Assembly (NCBI GenBank): GCA_020744425.1 | Contig: JAGMUV010000004.1 | Coordinates: forward strand, 372,001 to 436,000 | Source of the DNA: Dactylonectria macrodidyma | Lineage: Eukaryota > Ascomycota > Sordariomycetes > Hypocreales > Nectriaceae | Reading direction: 5' to 3' | Length of the DNA stretch: 64,000 nt | Shown: positions 22,099 to 33,325 of the stretch, piece after piece | Layout: the number at the start of each line of letters is the position of its first letter | Numbering within the stretch: the stretch's first letter is position 1 | Notes under the pieces: model-generated | What the model was told of the DNA's origin: nothing | The model's database searches: none | The model's input: the letters and a program-made list of their open reading frames with translations, nothing else | Position numbers and translations under genes: made by a program

Positions 22099-24905
22099 AC
22101 GGGACCAGATTCGGCAACTACACTCTTTTAATACTGCTTTTACGCATGCATTTTTTCAACTGTGGACAACGAAACAAACCCATCACTGGTGGGAGCCCAC
22201 GCTCGATCGACGCACGATGGCGTTCGTGCTTGGGACATTTTAGAAGGCGCCCTGTTCGACTCAATGGTTTGGCAGTCATTCTGCAGAGGGCCATGTGCAT
22301 TGACGGGACCGGTGGCGAGATGTGCAAGATTCCAGATATATACATTTATATATACATGAACCCGATTCAGGGGTTGTTGGAGGACAGCGAAGTCGGGGAG
22401 ATAGATACAGCCGTGCTGAGAAAGACATGCCCCGAGGCCTAGTGAGGCCCGGACATGAAGCCGTGATAGATGGTTATACTTTCTACAATACATGAAGAAG
22501 TGAGAACGCAGCACATTGCGTTAACCTACCTTTCTAGTTCCTCCTTGTGGTTGATACAACGTGATAGAATATGCATGCGATGGGGTAAGGTTCGAATAGC
22601 AGAGAATGTGGAAACTTGACTTTTCGGTCCGTCCATAACACAGTCCTCCATAGTCTACACTAGTGATTGTTGAAGAGTGACTGAGCTAGCCTTCTCTCTT
22701 TTATATATATATATATATATTAGCATTGGGGTTGCAACGCTGAGCACAGTCAACCGCTTTACAATTTGTTTCTACTATGACAAGGCCTGCATATATTCCC
22801 TTCACTTCAGTAACAAACTGGTCTCGAGACTGAAACGTCGTCTCGAAAGCTGGTGTTACCCCAGCCCTCGTTGCCGCTGTGGTTGTCTGGTGGTATTCAT
22901 TCTGCCTTCCACATTTCATCTGGCTTGAGGCTGTAAGAGATGCCATAGTAGAGTGCCACCGTGTACTGGGTGGCTGCTCATTGCGAGCGACGTAGGGACA
23001 GCGAGCGAGCGTCTTCATCTGAAGATGCCAGTACGGGCTCTTCTATTCGTTATTAACACCTCGCCTTTGGTTTGTCCTTGGTCAAGCACACGAGACTCCC
23101 GCAATAGGCTCGCCGTCCGATCACCTCCCGCTTGCCACCTCCGACGATGGCATTGATATCTTTGCAGACTTCCGAGCTGGCTCAAGCAGCCACCATCATC
23201 TATCCTGAGGTGATTTCTGAGCAACCGCTAGTCCATCAATGCACCTCTCGATCCAGTACCCAGCGGCAACGCACGCGGCCACTCAAATCAACTTCTGCAC
23301 GTTTCCGGCCAGCATTCAAGACCCACAATGAGGCTGCCTTCATGGCGTGGCTTCACAAGAACACAGCGCTGTTTATCAATCCTGACAAGATTGTATCCAA
23401 TGTTGCTGAACATAACCCTACTAGCTACGAGGATGTTGTGCTCACTTGGGCAAAAGGCGTCGCTTTAAGGGGCATCTACGATACATTCCACGACAGATAT
23501 ATTGTCTATGTCTTTGTTCAGCTGATGGACTCAGTCTGCTAGCTCACTGAGGAAGACCAATGCATGGCTTTGCCAACCCCGTGGTCGAGCTGACCTCAGG
23601 TGCCGTCACGGGATGGGCTGCCGCTTGAGTACAATGCTGTCTTATGCATGGAAAATGTCTCTCTAACCCTGCTGTAGATTGCCCATGTTGGGGTTCACAA
23701 TTCGTATAGTCATAGCCAACTGAGCTGTCAACGAGTGGTGAAAAGCCATCTTTGTATACTACGAAATGTCATGCGACGACCTTCAAGAACCCCCTGTGTT
23801 TTCGGGCTCGGACACGTCGAACAACCGCGTGTCGGAAGAACGGGCGAGTTCCAGTTCCTTGACTGGCCTGTCTTGTGGGAGCAGGCTACGTAGGCGAAAG
23901 TGAAAAATGGCGGGATAATTATTACTTGCATCTAGACCCCTATTTTTTCATGCTCAAACATGACGGCCCAATTATTATAAGACGCGGTGTGCGGGTATAA
24001 GACACAGTGCCGGGCCACAAATACCTGGGCATGGCTGGCGAATATTTGTCTTCAGTTTCGAAGAAGAAGAAAAGGGAATCAGCAAGATTTTAGCTGTTAC
24101 TCTTGGGAATTAATAAAGGAGGGTCCCTGCATACCCATGATTACCATCCCACTGCAGCTCTCCCGTCTCCCCTAAAATCTTGGCTTGATTATTCGTTAGA
24201 TCGTCAGCTCCTTCAGCTAGGGCTTTTTTTGGGGGGGGGGCTGCCTGCTAAAAGACCCGACGGATCCGCGCCCCTGCATCAGTGCATAGGCCCAGTTCAA
24301 GCCCAGTTCAAGGCCCCATTTGCTTGATCCCCCCCTTTTTAGCGCTATTGTACTGTAGAATGTGAAGGGTACTGAAAGATAGACGGAGAGACAGACAGAC
24401 AGACAGATAGGTACGTGGACAGAAGATAGCTAATGGCGCCGGGGAGTAAATCTACCCCACGCTACCCCCTGAACCCGAGTCTGGACACTTTTGCTACAGG
24501 GAGTCTCGTTGAATAGTACTCCGTACAGGTGTCTTGTCTCCCTACCCCTTCCAGTAGCAATAAAGGATAGCAGTGACCAATCCCAGGCCATCCCATGCCA
24601 ACGACCCTCGTCATGTTAGCACTGTCATAATTTTAGCCGTGCCTTTATTTCGCCGCCTAGGAGTGACAACGTAACGTCAAGACGCAACGCCGTTCAAGTT
24701 GTCTCTCCCACCTACGATAACCTCTCCATTTCTCCATTTCTCCATTTCTCCCGCCTCCACCTTTGATTATTCTCTTCTAATTGCCCTTGACCTCCTATTT
24801 CGACCCTCGCAGCTTCGTCTGCTTTTTCGACCCCTTTCTGCTTTCGCAACCCTGGGGGAAAATGTGCACGCGATTCCCGGCTGCTGCTCCTCCTCCGCTC
24901 CGACA
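22099..24905. other. Gene-poor stretch with simple repeats
   Basis: 2.8 kb holding one doubtful short frame (23147-23542, listed separately). Otherwise it contains simple repeats: a TA run at about 22702-22721, a (GACA)n tract near 24391-24408 and T7G10 at 24224-24240. The final 180 bases contain three copies of a tctccatt unit and are CT-rich, consistent with the leader of the transporter gene. Confidence 0.5.
23147..23542 (+). CDS. Doubtful short ORF, unknown
   Basis: An ATG at 23147 opens a 131-codon frame to TAG at 23540-23542. The translation contains FRPAFKTHNEAAFMAWLHKN and NPTSYEDVVLTWAKGVALRGIYDTFHDRYIV, which has a protein-like mix of residues rather than low complexity. I see no domain, signal peptide or membrane segment. 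It could be an orphan gene, a truncated exon of a decayed gene, or chance. No nearby splice sites extend it convincingly. Confidence 0.3.
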   Translation: MALISLQTSELAQAATIIYPEVISEQPLVHQCTSRSSTQRQRTRPLKSTSARFRPAFKTHNEAAFMAWLHKNTALFINPDKIVSNVAEHNPTSYEDVVLTWAKGVALRGIYDTFHDRYIVYVFVQLMDSVC

Positions 24906-27089
24906 ATGACGCAGGCCAGGAACAATGGCGCGGCGAACCCGCATGGCGAGGATCGCGGCCTCCTGAGCTCACGGCACGACGATGACTACGATGACGATGA
25001 CGGTTACTTTGGTATTGGCGACGATGGCGAGGGCGAGGGCGACAACAACGCCCTGGGGATTCAAGGTGCGACCTCAAAGAGCCCCCCGCCGGCCTACGAC
25101 GACAACGACGCACACGTACACGCTGCGAGGACGCCGAACCGAGTCCGCTTCGATTTGACGCCCGAGATTGTTGGCAACAGCCGCGGCAACGGCAATGCCG
25201 GATACCCGACTTCGGGCCATCGGCGGTCCATGTCGGACGGCTCCATGGACGTCGAGGAGCCCCCGAGCCCCGGCCGGGCGCACCGGACGCCGCTGCTGAC
25301 GGACATGGAGGCGCCGAGCGTCGCGCTGGCCAACTCGCTAGGCGATGGCGGCGGCGACGTCGAGGAGCGTGCTGAAAACGAGCTGCGCCGGCCCAAGTCG
25401 GGCCTCAAGTCGGCTTTTATGAACATGGCCAACTCCATCATCGGCGCCGGCATCATCGGCCAGCCCTACGCCATCCGCCAGGCGGGACTGCTCGCCGGAA
25501 TCGCCCTGCTGGTCGGCCTGACCGTCGTCGTCGACTGGACCATCTGCCTCATCGTCATCAACAGCAAGCTCAGCGGCACGAGCCACTTCCAGGGCACCGT
25601 CGAGCACTGCTTCGGCCGCACGGGGCTCATCGCCATCAGCCTGGCCCAGTGGGTGTTTGCGTTCGGTGGCATGGTTGCGTACGGCGTCATCGTCGGCGAC
25701 ACCATCCCCCACGTCCTTACGGCCGTGTGGCCCGAACTCCCCGGCGTGCCCGTCATAGGCCTCCTTACGAACCGCCAGGTTACCATTGCCGTCTTCATCA
25801 TGGGCATTGGCTTCCCGTTGACGCTGTACCGAGATATTGCAAAGGTGAGGATCGCCAGTACGAAAAAAAGGGGAAGAGCTCGTCGAGCAAAGGAGCACAA
25901 ATACAGCAACCAACTCGCTTGTAGTGTGTTTGTCTCTGCGCGGGTTGGAGATGCTCCGTGCCCTCCCTGAATCTTCCCGTCGTCTTTGCGTTACAAGGAA
26001 TGGACTAATGGCTTTTTCTTGACATAGCTGGCCAAGGCGAGCACTTTTGCCCTGATTGGCATGCTCATTATCGTCTTGGTGGTGCTCATCGAAGGCATCC
26101 TTACGCCCTCGTCGCAACGCGGCTCGTTTGGACCGGAGCTCCTCCTCATCAACGGCGGTTTCTTCCAAGCGATTGGAGTTATTTCTTTTGGTAAGACTCC
26201 TAGCACACTCATGAAACCCGGGCACAAGCTGGGCCAGACATAATAAGCTGGACAGACTCGGCGGATATCAACTAACAACAAAACAGCCTTTGTCTGTCAC
26301 CACAACTCGCTGCTCATCTACGGGTCTCTCAGGACGCCGACGATCGACAACTTCTCGCGGGTGACGCACTACTCGACGGGCATCTCGATGCTGGCGTGCC
26401 TGATCCTGGCGCTGGGCGGCTTCCTCACCTTCGGCGACAAGACGCTGGGCAACGTGCTCAACAACTTCCCGGCTGACAACACGCTCGTCAACATCGCGCG
26501 GCTCTGCTTCGGGCTCAACATGCTGACGACGCTGCCCCTCGAGGCTTTTGTGTGCCGCGAGGTGATGCTCACCTACTTTTACCCGGACGAGCCCTTCAAC
26601 ATGCGGCGTCACTTGCTCTTTAGCACGGGGCTCGTGGTTACGGCCATGGTACTGAGCTTGGTGACGTGCGATCTGGGCGCCGTTTTTGAGCTTGTGGGCG
26701 CCACGAGTGCCGTGGCCATGGCTTACATCCTGCCGCCCATGTGCTACATCAAACTGACGACGCGTAGCTGGCGGACTTACATGGCCTACGCCGTTGTGGT
26801 GTTTGGCACCATTGTCATGGTGATTAGTGTGATTCAAGCGGTGCAAAAGATTGTCAGCAGTACGTTTTCTCTCCCTTATTTCTTGTTATTCCTTGTTGCC
26901 CCCTCTTCCGCTTCCTTTCTACTTTCCTTTCATGATACCTCGAATCTCCCCATCTCTTCTCCTTGGCACGCTTGTCGTCGGATGTGGCCTCCGGCAGAAA
27001 CATGCCAAGGTGCATACACCTACGCTACTTCAGGCCGTGAGCTGACTCTGTTTCGATCAGATAAGGAAGGGTCGGCGCAATGTGCATAA
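24906..27089 (+). CDS. AVT2: Vacuolar amino-acid transporter, AVT2/SLC38-like
   Basis: Exons 24906-25844, 26028-26190, 26287-26859 and 27061-27089, 567 residues. A hydrophilic, Asp/Gly-rich N-terminal region (about 160 residues, with an acidic run DDDYDDDDG) precedes the transporter core. The first helix holds FMNMANSIIGAGIIGQPYAIRQAG, the hallmark of the Aa_trans (AAAP) family and closest to AVT2-type proteins. About eleven helices follow. The last exon adds only nine residues after KIVS. Such proteins export amino acids from the vacuole or move them across other endomembranes. The start at 24906 was preferred over an upstream non-ATG extension because bases before it look like a CT-rich leader. 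The 183-bp first intron and the tiny last exon are the least certain parts. Confidence 0.87.
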
Positions 27090-28384
27090 TGGAGCCGAAG
27101 GCCGAACGGGATAGACTTTGGACCACTTCCCCCTTGTCATGACAAGAACATGTACGATTATCTTCCCAGGCTCTCCCCCACCCGTCTCTTGTACATATAA
27201 TCCCTAGCATCAGGTTCCCGAGGGCCGGTGTGTGGAGGGGCTTGGTACGTTGTAAGCGAAGGGGCGGCGGGGGCTAGGCGGGAACGACGACGACTTAGAA
27301 GAACTTATTTATTACTGCAAAAAACATGGGACAAACAAAGATATATAGGTTTGGGCTGGAGCTTGGCGTGTTGAGTAGATGGGTGTTTCTGGCCTGGATG
27401 GAAAAGACAAAGATCAAGAAAGAGAGAAAGCTTCCCCTTGGTGTCGTTGCCTGCGTATTCGTAGTCGAGCAAGCCCTGCACGCATCGCGGTTCGTCCGGT
27501 TCATGATGGGCTGTCGAAATGCTTGTTAAGCAGGCACTCGCTGTTTGTCTGCTCCGAACCCCGGACCTGACAAGCAGGCAACGCAAGGGGCATCACGATA
27601 TTGTTGCCAACATCTACACAATCTTGTCTTTCTAACAACCCCCCCAAGCCCATCGTATTTTTCATCCACTTTTCCCGTCGTGGCACGGCGTGAAAACATG
27701 ACCTGTTGCTCACCCGACCGCCTGCGCTCCGAGTGGCCCGCCGAGGCAGCCATGCCCTGGTTCTTGCTCTTGCCCTTGCGCTCATCCATATATCCTCGTG
27801 AGCGTGCATGTCTCCCACACACTCTCTCGGAGTTATTCGTTTGTCGAGGCACGGGCCGGCCACTTATACCAACGTACCTACGTAGTAACATGGGTAGCAC
27901 AGCTACGTCAACCCCCCATCTTCACCCCCGCGCCGCCGCCGCCGCCGCAAGCGTCCGGAATATCGCTGCAGCCAGTTGGCCCGCGGAGCTTGACTGTTTT
28001 ATTGTGGGCTATTTGTTAATGCTATGCGACGACTTGGCTGACTAGGCCGGTTGTTCCCTAAATGACCCCCCGCGTGACGAATCGCAGCGGGCGGAAAGAA
28101 AGTGCTACGTACTGGAAAGACCCCGCTTTGACGGGCGGGTGGTGTGTGCCCCCGCCGCTTTGCTGCCCACCTCAGGCAAGCCGGACGTAAATCGAATCGA
28201 GGGAAGGAGCAAATGACAACGGCCATTTATTTACAGCTGACCCTCTCTCCTTCCTCCTCCTCTTTCTCTCTCTTCTCTTCTTTCTCCTCTTCAAACGCCT
28301 CAGCCAACCAAGACCGCGATATTACATTACAACCTGCTCTAAACCTCCCGTATCTTTTCACGTCATCCCAACTACACCATCACT
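27090..28384. other. Intergenic region upstream of the CxxC microprotein
   Basis: 1.3 kb without a supportable gene. The last 150 bases before 28385 are very pyrimidine-rich (ctctctccttcctcctcc), as in highly expressed fungal promoters. Confidence 0.45.
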
Positions 28385-28645
28385 ATGGAGCCTCTCGTCA
28401 ACTACCACGACTCGACCTGCCCCAAGTGCCACACTGCCATCTCCGGCACCAGCAAGGACTGCTCGTCTTGCGGCGCTGTACGTTCTCTTTTTCTATCTCT
28501 TCTTACCCCCTCTGCATGAATCTCTCACCATACCCCGTCTCCTTGTCTTGTCTCCTTCTTTCCAGCTCTCTACACACAGCGCCTGTGAATAGGAACCTAA
28601 AACTAACTACCCCGCGCTTCCTCTCTCCAGCACTGCCCCGTCTAA
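28385..28645 (+). CDS. Cysteine-rich microprotein with paired CxxC motifs
   Basis: Two exons, 28385-28477 and 28631-28645, encode 35 residues. The first exon reads MEPLVNYHDSTCPKCHTAIS and continues GTSKDCSSCGA. The second adds HCPV and a stop. The result has CPKC and CSSC pairs plus a fifth cysteine, which suggests a small zinc ribbon. The donor is GTACGT, the acceptor CTCCAG, and the intron is 153 bp. An alternative acceptor at 28561-28565 would give the tail LSTHSACE instead, also in phase. I do not recognise the family. The strong CT-rich leader and clean codon pattern argue for a real gene, but the short length leaves room for doubt. Confidence 0.6.
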
Positions 28646-30694
28646 GCTAGGTCCCTGTTGCCGCGGCCGACCAAACACGCCCGGTCATGAGCGGACGACC
28701 GCCATAAGGGATGATGATGATGATGATGATGACGATGATGATGACGATGCGGAAAGGGATGTAGTAGTAGCGGTGCATATGGGCGGCTGAATTCATTTGC
28801 GTTGCGTTGCGTTGGGAGGGCATATGGGATCCGGTGGGATGAAACGGCCTGTGTCACGCGTTGGTTACCTTCGTCGAGGTGGGCGGAACTATGACATGGC
28901 TCAGTTGACGAGGTTCAGAGGACTTCTGACTTTCCCACAACACTGCTTCATTCCACCTGGTCGCCACCTCTCACGGATCCTCATTCACTTCACTCTCATT
29001 AACTCTCTTGCTCAAGTTGAAGATGAGCCACTCGGCAGCTGAAATGATACACATGATTTGAAACCCCCATCTCCCATCGGAACCGGCCGCCCAGCCAACC
29101 AACCAGCCGGCGTGACCCTTCACCATGACATATCCTGCCCCTCCCTCATCGATAGTGCATCCACCTAACAAAGTAAGATAACAAGCCCGCCCACTCCCCT
29201 CCAGCCGAACCAAGGCTGCCTTCAGCCCTCCTAGGCGACTGCGTCCGCCCCCCTCTCGCATCGATCCGGAGACTATCCCACGCCAGACGCTTGCGCACAG
29301 CATACCAAACACAGTCAGCCCAAAAAGGCATCGCCCCCTCGTTCAGGTCGTTTGCACTGCCGACCACCAGCTCAACTCGCAAGTCCATCTACTTGCTGGC
29401 ACGGAGGGGCATAGCTAGATGAGGATCTAGCTATTACACCAGTGCCGCCGTCTCAGGTAACACGGCTCATATGCCACCGCTGGTAGCACGACGGGGGCAC
29501 ATGACGACCAAGAAGCGGAACCCGCAAACTAAGTGATTGGCATAGCAAGGGAGAGAAAAAGTCACTGGCATACAAAGACGTGATGAAAAGGCTAGAAGGT
29601 TAGGTATGTAGGTGGGCAGAATGGCAAAGGAACTAGAGATGGGCCCTTGCACGTCAGACGCCACATAGCATACGAGCATGACAGACACTGTCCGCATCAC
29701 TGGACAAGGCATAGCCAAGCTTATAAGTAGGTGCCGTCGACGGCCGATTCATCGACTAGTCCTCACATACATGTGTTTAAATATAGAATATAGACAACCA
29801 GAGATGTCCACCACGGAGATACATCAAGCATTCACAATAGGCACTTAGCAATGTCTTCACGGCGCGATACACAACGACAACACATACACTCGCAAGAAGC
29901 CAGAACAATCGGGATTAAAGACGACAAAAAACAACAGAGATTAAACAGGCAGGCCCTACGCAATAGATGTCCCATCTCCATGGTCTAAGTAACGGTTTCG
30001 AGGCTTCGAGAGAAAATGAAAAGATTTATCGCCTGGTCCAACTCGGTTCCCCCAGTCAGACCCCGTTTCCACACGCACACACACACAATCTCGCGCTCAA
30101 CCTGTCCACAGAGGCCCCCTCTCCCAGTCTCTTCCCGACCCTTCCCTAATCAACCCAAACTCACCTGTCACAGGAGAGGGGGAGAAAGAGTTAGACCAAG
30201 AGGAAAGAGATAGAGCAGGTAGACCATCCTCATCCTCCTCCTCGGCTGCCCCAACACAAAAAAACATCTGGCCCGCCGTCCCCATACGCAAATACGCAGA
30301 GATACATAAAACAAGGTCCCGCTCGCCTGCCACTGGTAATAAGAAAAATGACAAGGTATCAGGCAGCATGAATGGCCGCCCTGCGTTGCGCTCCTCAACC
30401 CCCCATCGTAGAGATCGAGGAGAAGTGATTGTCCTCGGCGAAGACAACCGTCAGCTTGACAGGGGATTGGCGTATGAGCTGAAGAACCTTGGCATGGGCG
30501 AGACGGTATCAAACTCCAGATTCCGAGAAAACCAATTCACATCGACAGCCGTCGCCATCTTGGCTGCCGCAAACCCGTATCATCCGAACAGCCGGGGCCA
30601 AGTTGAGGGTGAACTGGAACGATGATGGATTACCACGAGTGGTCGAGCCGAAACAGGGACGTGTGTGTTTCGCTCAAGTGCACAATGCCCTCAT
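28646..30694. other. Gene-poor stretch containing a GAT microsatellite
   Basis: About 2 kb between the microprotein gene and the end of RHO1. A (GAT)n-type repeat lies at about 28710-28749. The remainder probably includes 3' UTRs of both neighbours. No coding frame is convincing on either strand. Confidence 0.5.
28710..28749 (+). repeat. (GAT)n microsatellite
   Basis: An interrupted tract of about a dozen GAT/GAC triplets in noncoding DNA just after the CxxC microprotein gene. Confidence 0.9.
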
Positions 30695-31834
30695 TTACAG
30701 GACAAGGCACTTGTGCTTCTTTCCGCTCCTGCCACCTTGGCGAGACAGGAGAGCGGCGCGGGTGGCGTGCTCGAACACCTCACGGACACCCTCGTTGGTC
30801 TTGGCAGAGCACTCGAGGTACTTGTAGGCGCCAATCTTCTTGCGGATCTCCTCACCCTAAAGACACGACGTGATTAGCTGGGTGCATTTGATTGAGGTAG
30901 CCTCGCTGGTGCAGTTTGGTCCATGTGGACATTTGCACCGAGGCACCAAACCGGCTGGGATGGCGGTGTTGGGGAATATTTACCTCCTCGGGGGAGACGG
31001 GCTTCTGGCTGGTCTTTCGGAGCTCCTCAATGATTTTCTGGTCGTATCGCAAATCCTTCTTGCAGCCGACGAGGATGATGGGGAGACCCTGGCAGAAGTG
31101 CAGAACCTCAGAGATCCACTGTGATTGAGGCACGTGTCAGCAAAGCCTTGTCCCATGGAATGCGGGTGCAGCAGCGGCGGCGGCAGCTGCGAAAGGATGA
31201 GCGTACCTTCTCCTGAACGTTGTCGAGAGAGTCGGGGGAGTCGACAGCGAAGCAAATCAGGATAACGTGAGAGTCGGGGTAGGACAGGGGTCGGAGACGG
31301 TCGTAATCCTCCTGACCAGCAGTATCCCATAGAGCCAGCTCAACGTGCTTGCCATCGACCTCGACATCGGCGACATAGTTCTCAAAGACGGTGGGGACGT
31401 AGACCTGAAGGGAGAAACAGAGTCAGCGGGAGCGATGATGGGAGTGCACGCGGTGGTTGTTGGGCGATGGAGGGAGGGTCGATCGTGAAGGGACTGCATC
31501 CTGAGATAGGCGTCGTCATGATGGGGCCGGGGATTCAACGGGGACGATGGGCGAACAGCGCCGAGGCGGTCGGGCCAATTCTTACCTCAGGGAAAGTGCC
31601 CTTGGAGAAGACACTGGAAGATGAGTTAGCATTTGATGGATGGATGGCGATGGCGACAGCGCAGGTGGACAGTCGAGGGCAAAGTGGCCGTTATCCAGCC
31701 TTGGACGGGATGGGCAGGCTGGGAACGGGGGCGGCCGACGGGGGTATGGGCTTCAGGCCAACTCACATCAACAAGCAGGTTTTGCCGCAGGCACCATCGC
31801 CAACGATGACGAGCTTTCGGCGGATCTCAGCCAT
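30695..31834 (-). CDS. RHO1: Rho1 small GTPase
   Basis: Five exons, 31834-31767, 31613-31586, 31404-31207, 31118-30984 and 30856-30695, encode 196 residues. The second exon is only 28 nt. The protein has the P-loop GDGACGKT, effector region [20 protein letters not shown], switch [20 protein letters not shown], the base-binding VGCKKDLR and ECSAKTNE. It ends in a CAAX box, CLVL, preceded by a basic patch; a terminal leucine predicts geranylgeranylation. These features match the Rho1 type over Cdc42 or Rac. In fungi Rho1 activates 1,3-beta-glucan synthase and protein kinase C in the cell-integrity pathway at the plasma membrane. Every splice junction restores the family sequence exactly. The upstream region on the minus strand is CT-rich. 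Confidence 0.96.
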
Positions 31835-32622
31835 AGTGTCTATTGTTGAAGGGGATGGAGATGGAGATGGAGGTGCAGTTGCAGTGGTGAGAGCGTTCGG
31901 AGACGAGAGTGTTGAATGTTGCAGAGGTTGCGTTGGGTTGCGAGACGGGACGCGAGCGGCGGCTGCGGGTCGATGGGGGATGGGATGGAGAAGGAGGAGG
32001 AAAGTTGGACGCGGAAAGAGGACGTCAGAAGGGGGTTTGGTTTGGTTTAGGGTCAGGTAGCGGGAAGGGGACAGGAAAAAAGGTAAGGCAGGCCCAGGCA
32101 GGCAAGGTACGAATGGGTCAACGGGAATGGCCAAAGGAGCAAGGACCTGGAGCAAGGACCCAGCAGGTGGTAGGTGACTGTAGGCTGGCAGGTACCTAAG
32201 CTGGGCTTGAGCTTAGGGAGAGGGAGAGGTCTGGGGGGGCTGGCGCTGGCGCTGGCGAATGGACAAGGTTGTTGGGGCAGTGGCACTGGTGGCAGCGGCC
32301 GAGGAAGCCCAGAGAGCGGCGCAGTGACGCCGTCTGGTTCGGGAGGAGTACTTTGGCGAGCTTGAGCGGGCTCAGTGAGGGGCGGGAATTCGTACTGTGT
32401 TTTTCGTGGATACAGTACCTAGTAGTAGCAGTAGGAGCAATAGCAGCAGAGCTGTGGTAGATGGGGCGGGAGAGAAGTGAGCTGTGAGCTGTCACAGGCG
32501 TGAGACCGACCCTAGTAGCTTAAGGTAATGGCAGGACAACAAATGTGAAATTGCCTGACAACCACGAGTCCTACCCACGAGTAGATGTTAGCATCATACA
32601 TCACCAGTCACCATCAAGAAAC

Positions 32623-32655
32623 CCAGCATCCAGCACCCAGCATCCAGCATCCGGC
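32623..32655 (+). repeat. Short tandem repeat of CCAGCAT-like units
   Basis: Four to five imperfect copies of a 7-base CCAGCAT/CCAGCAC unit in noncoding DNA upstream of RHO1. Confidence 0.8.
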
Positions 32656-33293
32656 AGCCCAGAGGCCTCCTCGAGCAGGCTGGAACCGAGACATCGGGTG
32701 CAAAAAACGGGGCAGCCATCCAGACCCAGCTGGCCCTGACCACGGGCAATCGCAAAGTACCACGGCACATGTACGTGCGGGCGGGCGGCGCTTTGTTGTT
32801 GCCGGGGCTGCGATACTGGGGCCAGCTCCGGGGGACGGGTTGCCCTTGTGAAGCTTGAGGTTGGGGGTTTAGGCGTGGGAGATGGGAGATGGGAGGTACC
32901 TTATTGCGGGCGGCGCCACTCAGACGGTACCTTTGGCCGTCCCGGAAACGCGAAAGCGAAAGGGGGGGCCGCGTAGATGTGGCGTCCTGAGGCAACGAGT
33001 CGGCGCGTTACGATTGCTTGCCCTGACGCCAGAGCTCGTGTGAGTGGCAACAAGCAACAAGTGCTTCAGCTCTTCGCCGAGCAATTAGTGGGGGTCCCCA
33101 GTGCGTGCACAGTGCTGTTCCAGGACCCGCGGGAGGGGGACAGGTACCGGGGCCTGCAGGACTCGTAGAGGTACCGACCTAAATTACCGAACCTCCGCTA
33201 AACTTCCAGCGGTTCAGGTTGTTTGGGCAGCTGGTGGTACTGCGGTGTGCGCTGTAGGGTGCTGTGGTTTGCTGACGACAGGAAGGCAAGGCC

Positions 33294-33321
<28 letters not shown>
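33294..33321 (+). repeat. Homopolymer A28
   Basis: Twenty-eight consecutive A residues in noncoding DNA. It could be an ordinary poly(dA:dT) promoter element or the scar of a retroposed tail; nothing upstream resembles a retroposon. Confidence 0.95.

Positions 33322-33325
<4 letters not shown>

Noticed and set aside
22585..22600. A GGTTCGAATAG sequence resembling a tRNA B box
   Set aside because: It deviates from GGTTCGANTCC and there is no A box or cloverleaf around it. I found no tRNA or rRNA gene in the window.
24699..24905. An N-terminal extension of the AVT2-like transporter
   Set aside because: It has no ATG start and lies in a CT-rich stretch with a tandem tctccatt repeat, better explained as a leader.
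25338..26225. A 295-codon minus-strand frame over the transporter
   Set aside because: Antisense shadow; it even spans the transporter intron, with no family match.
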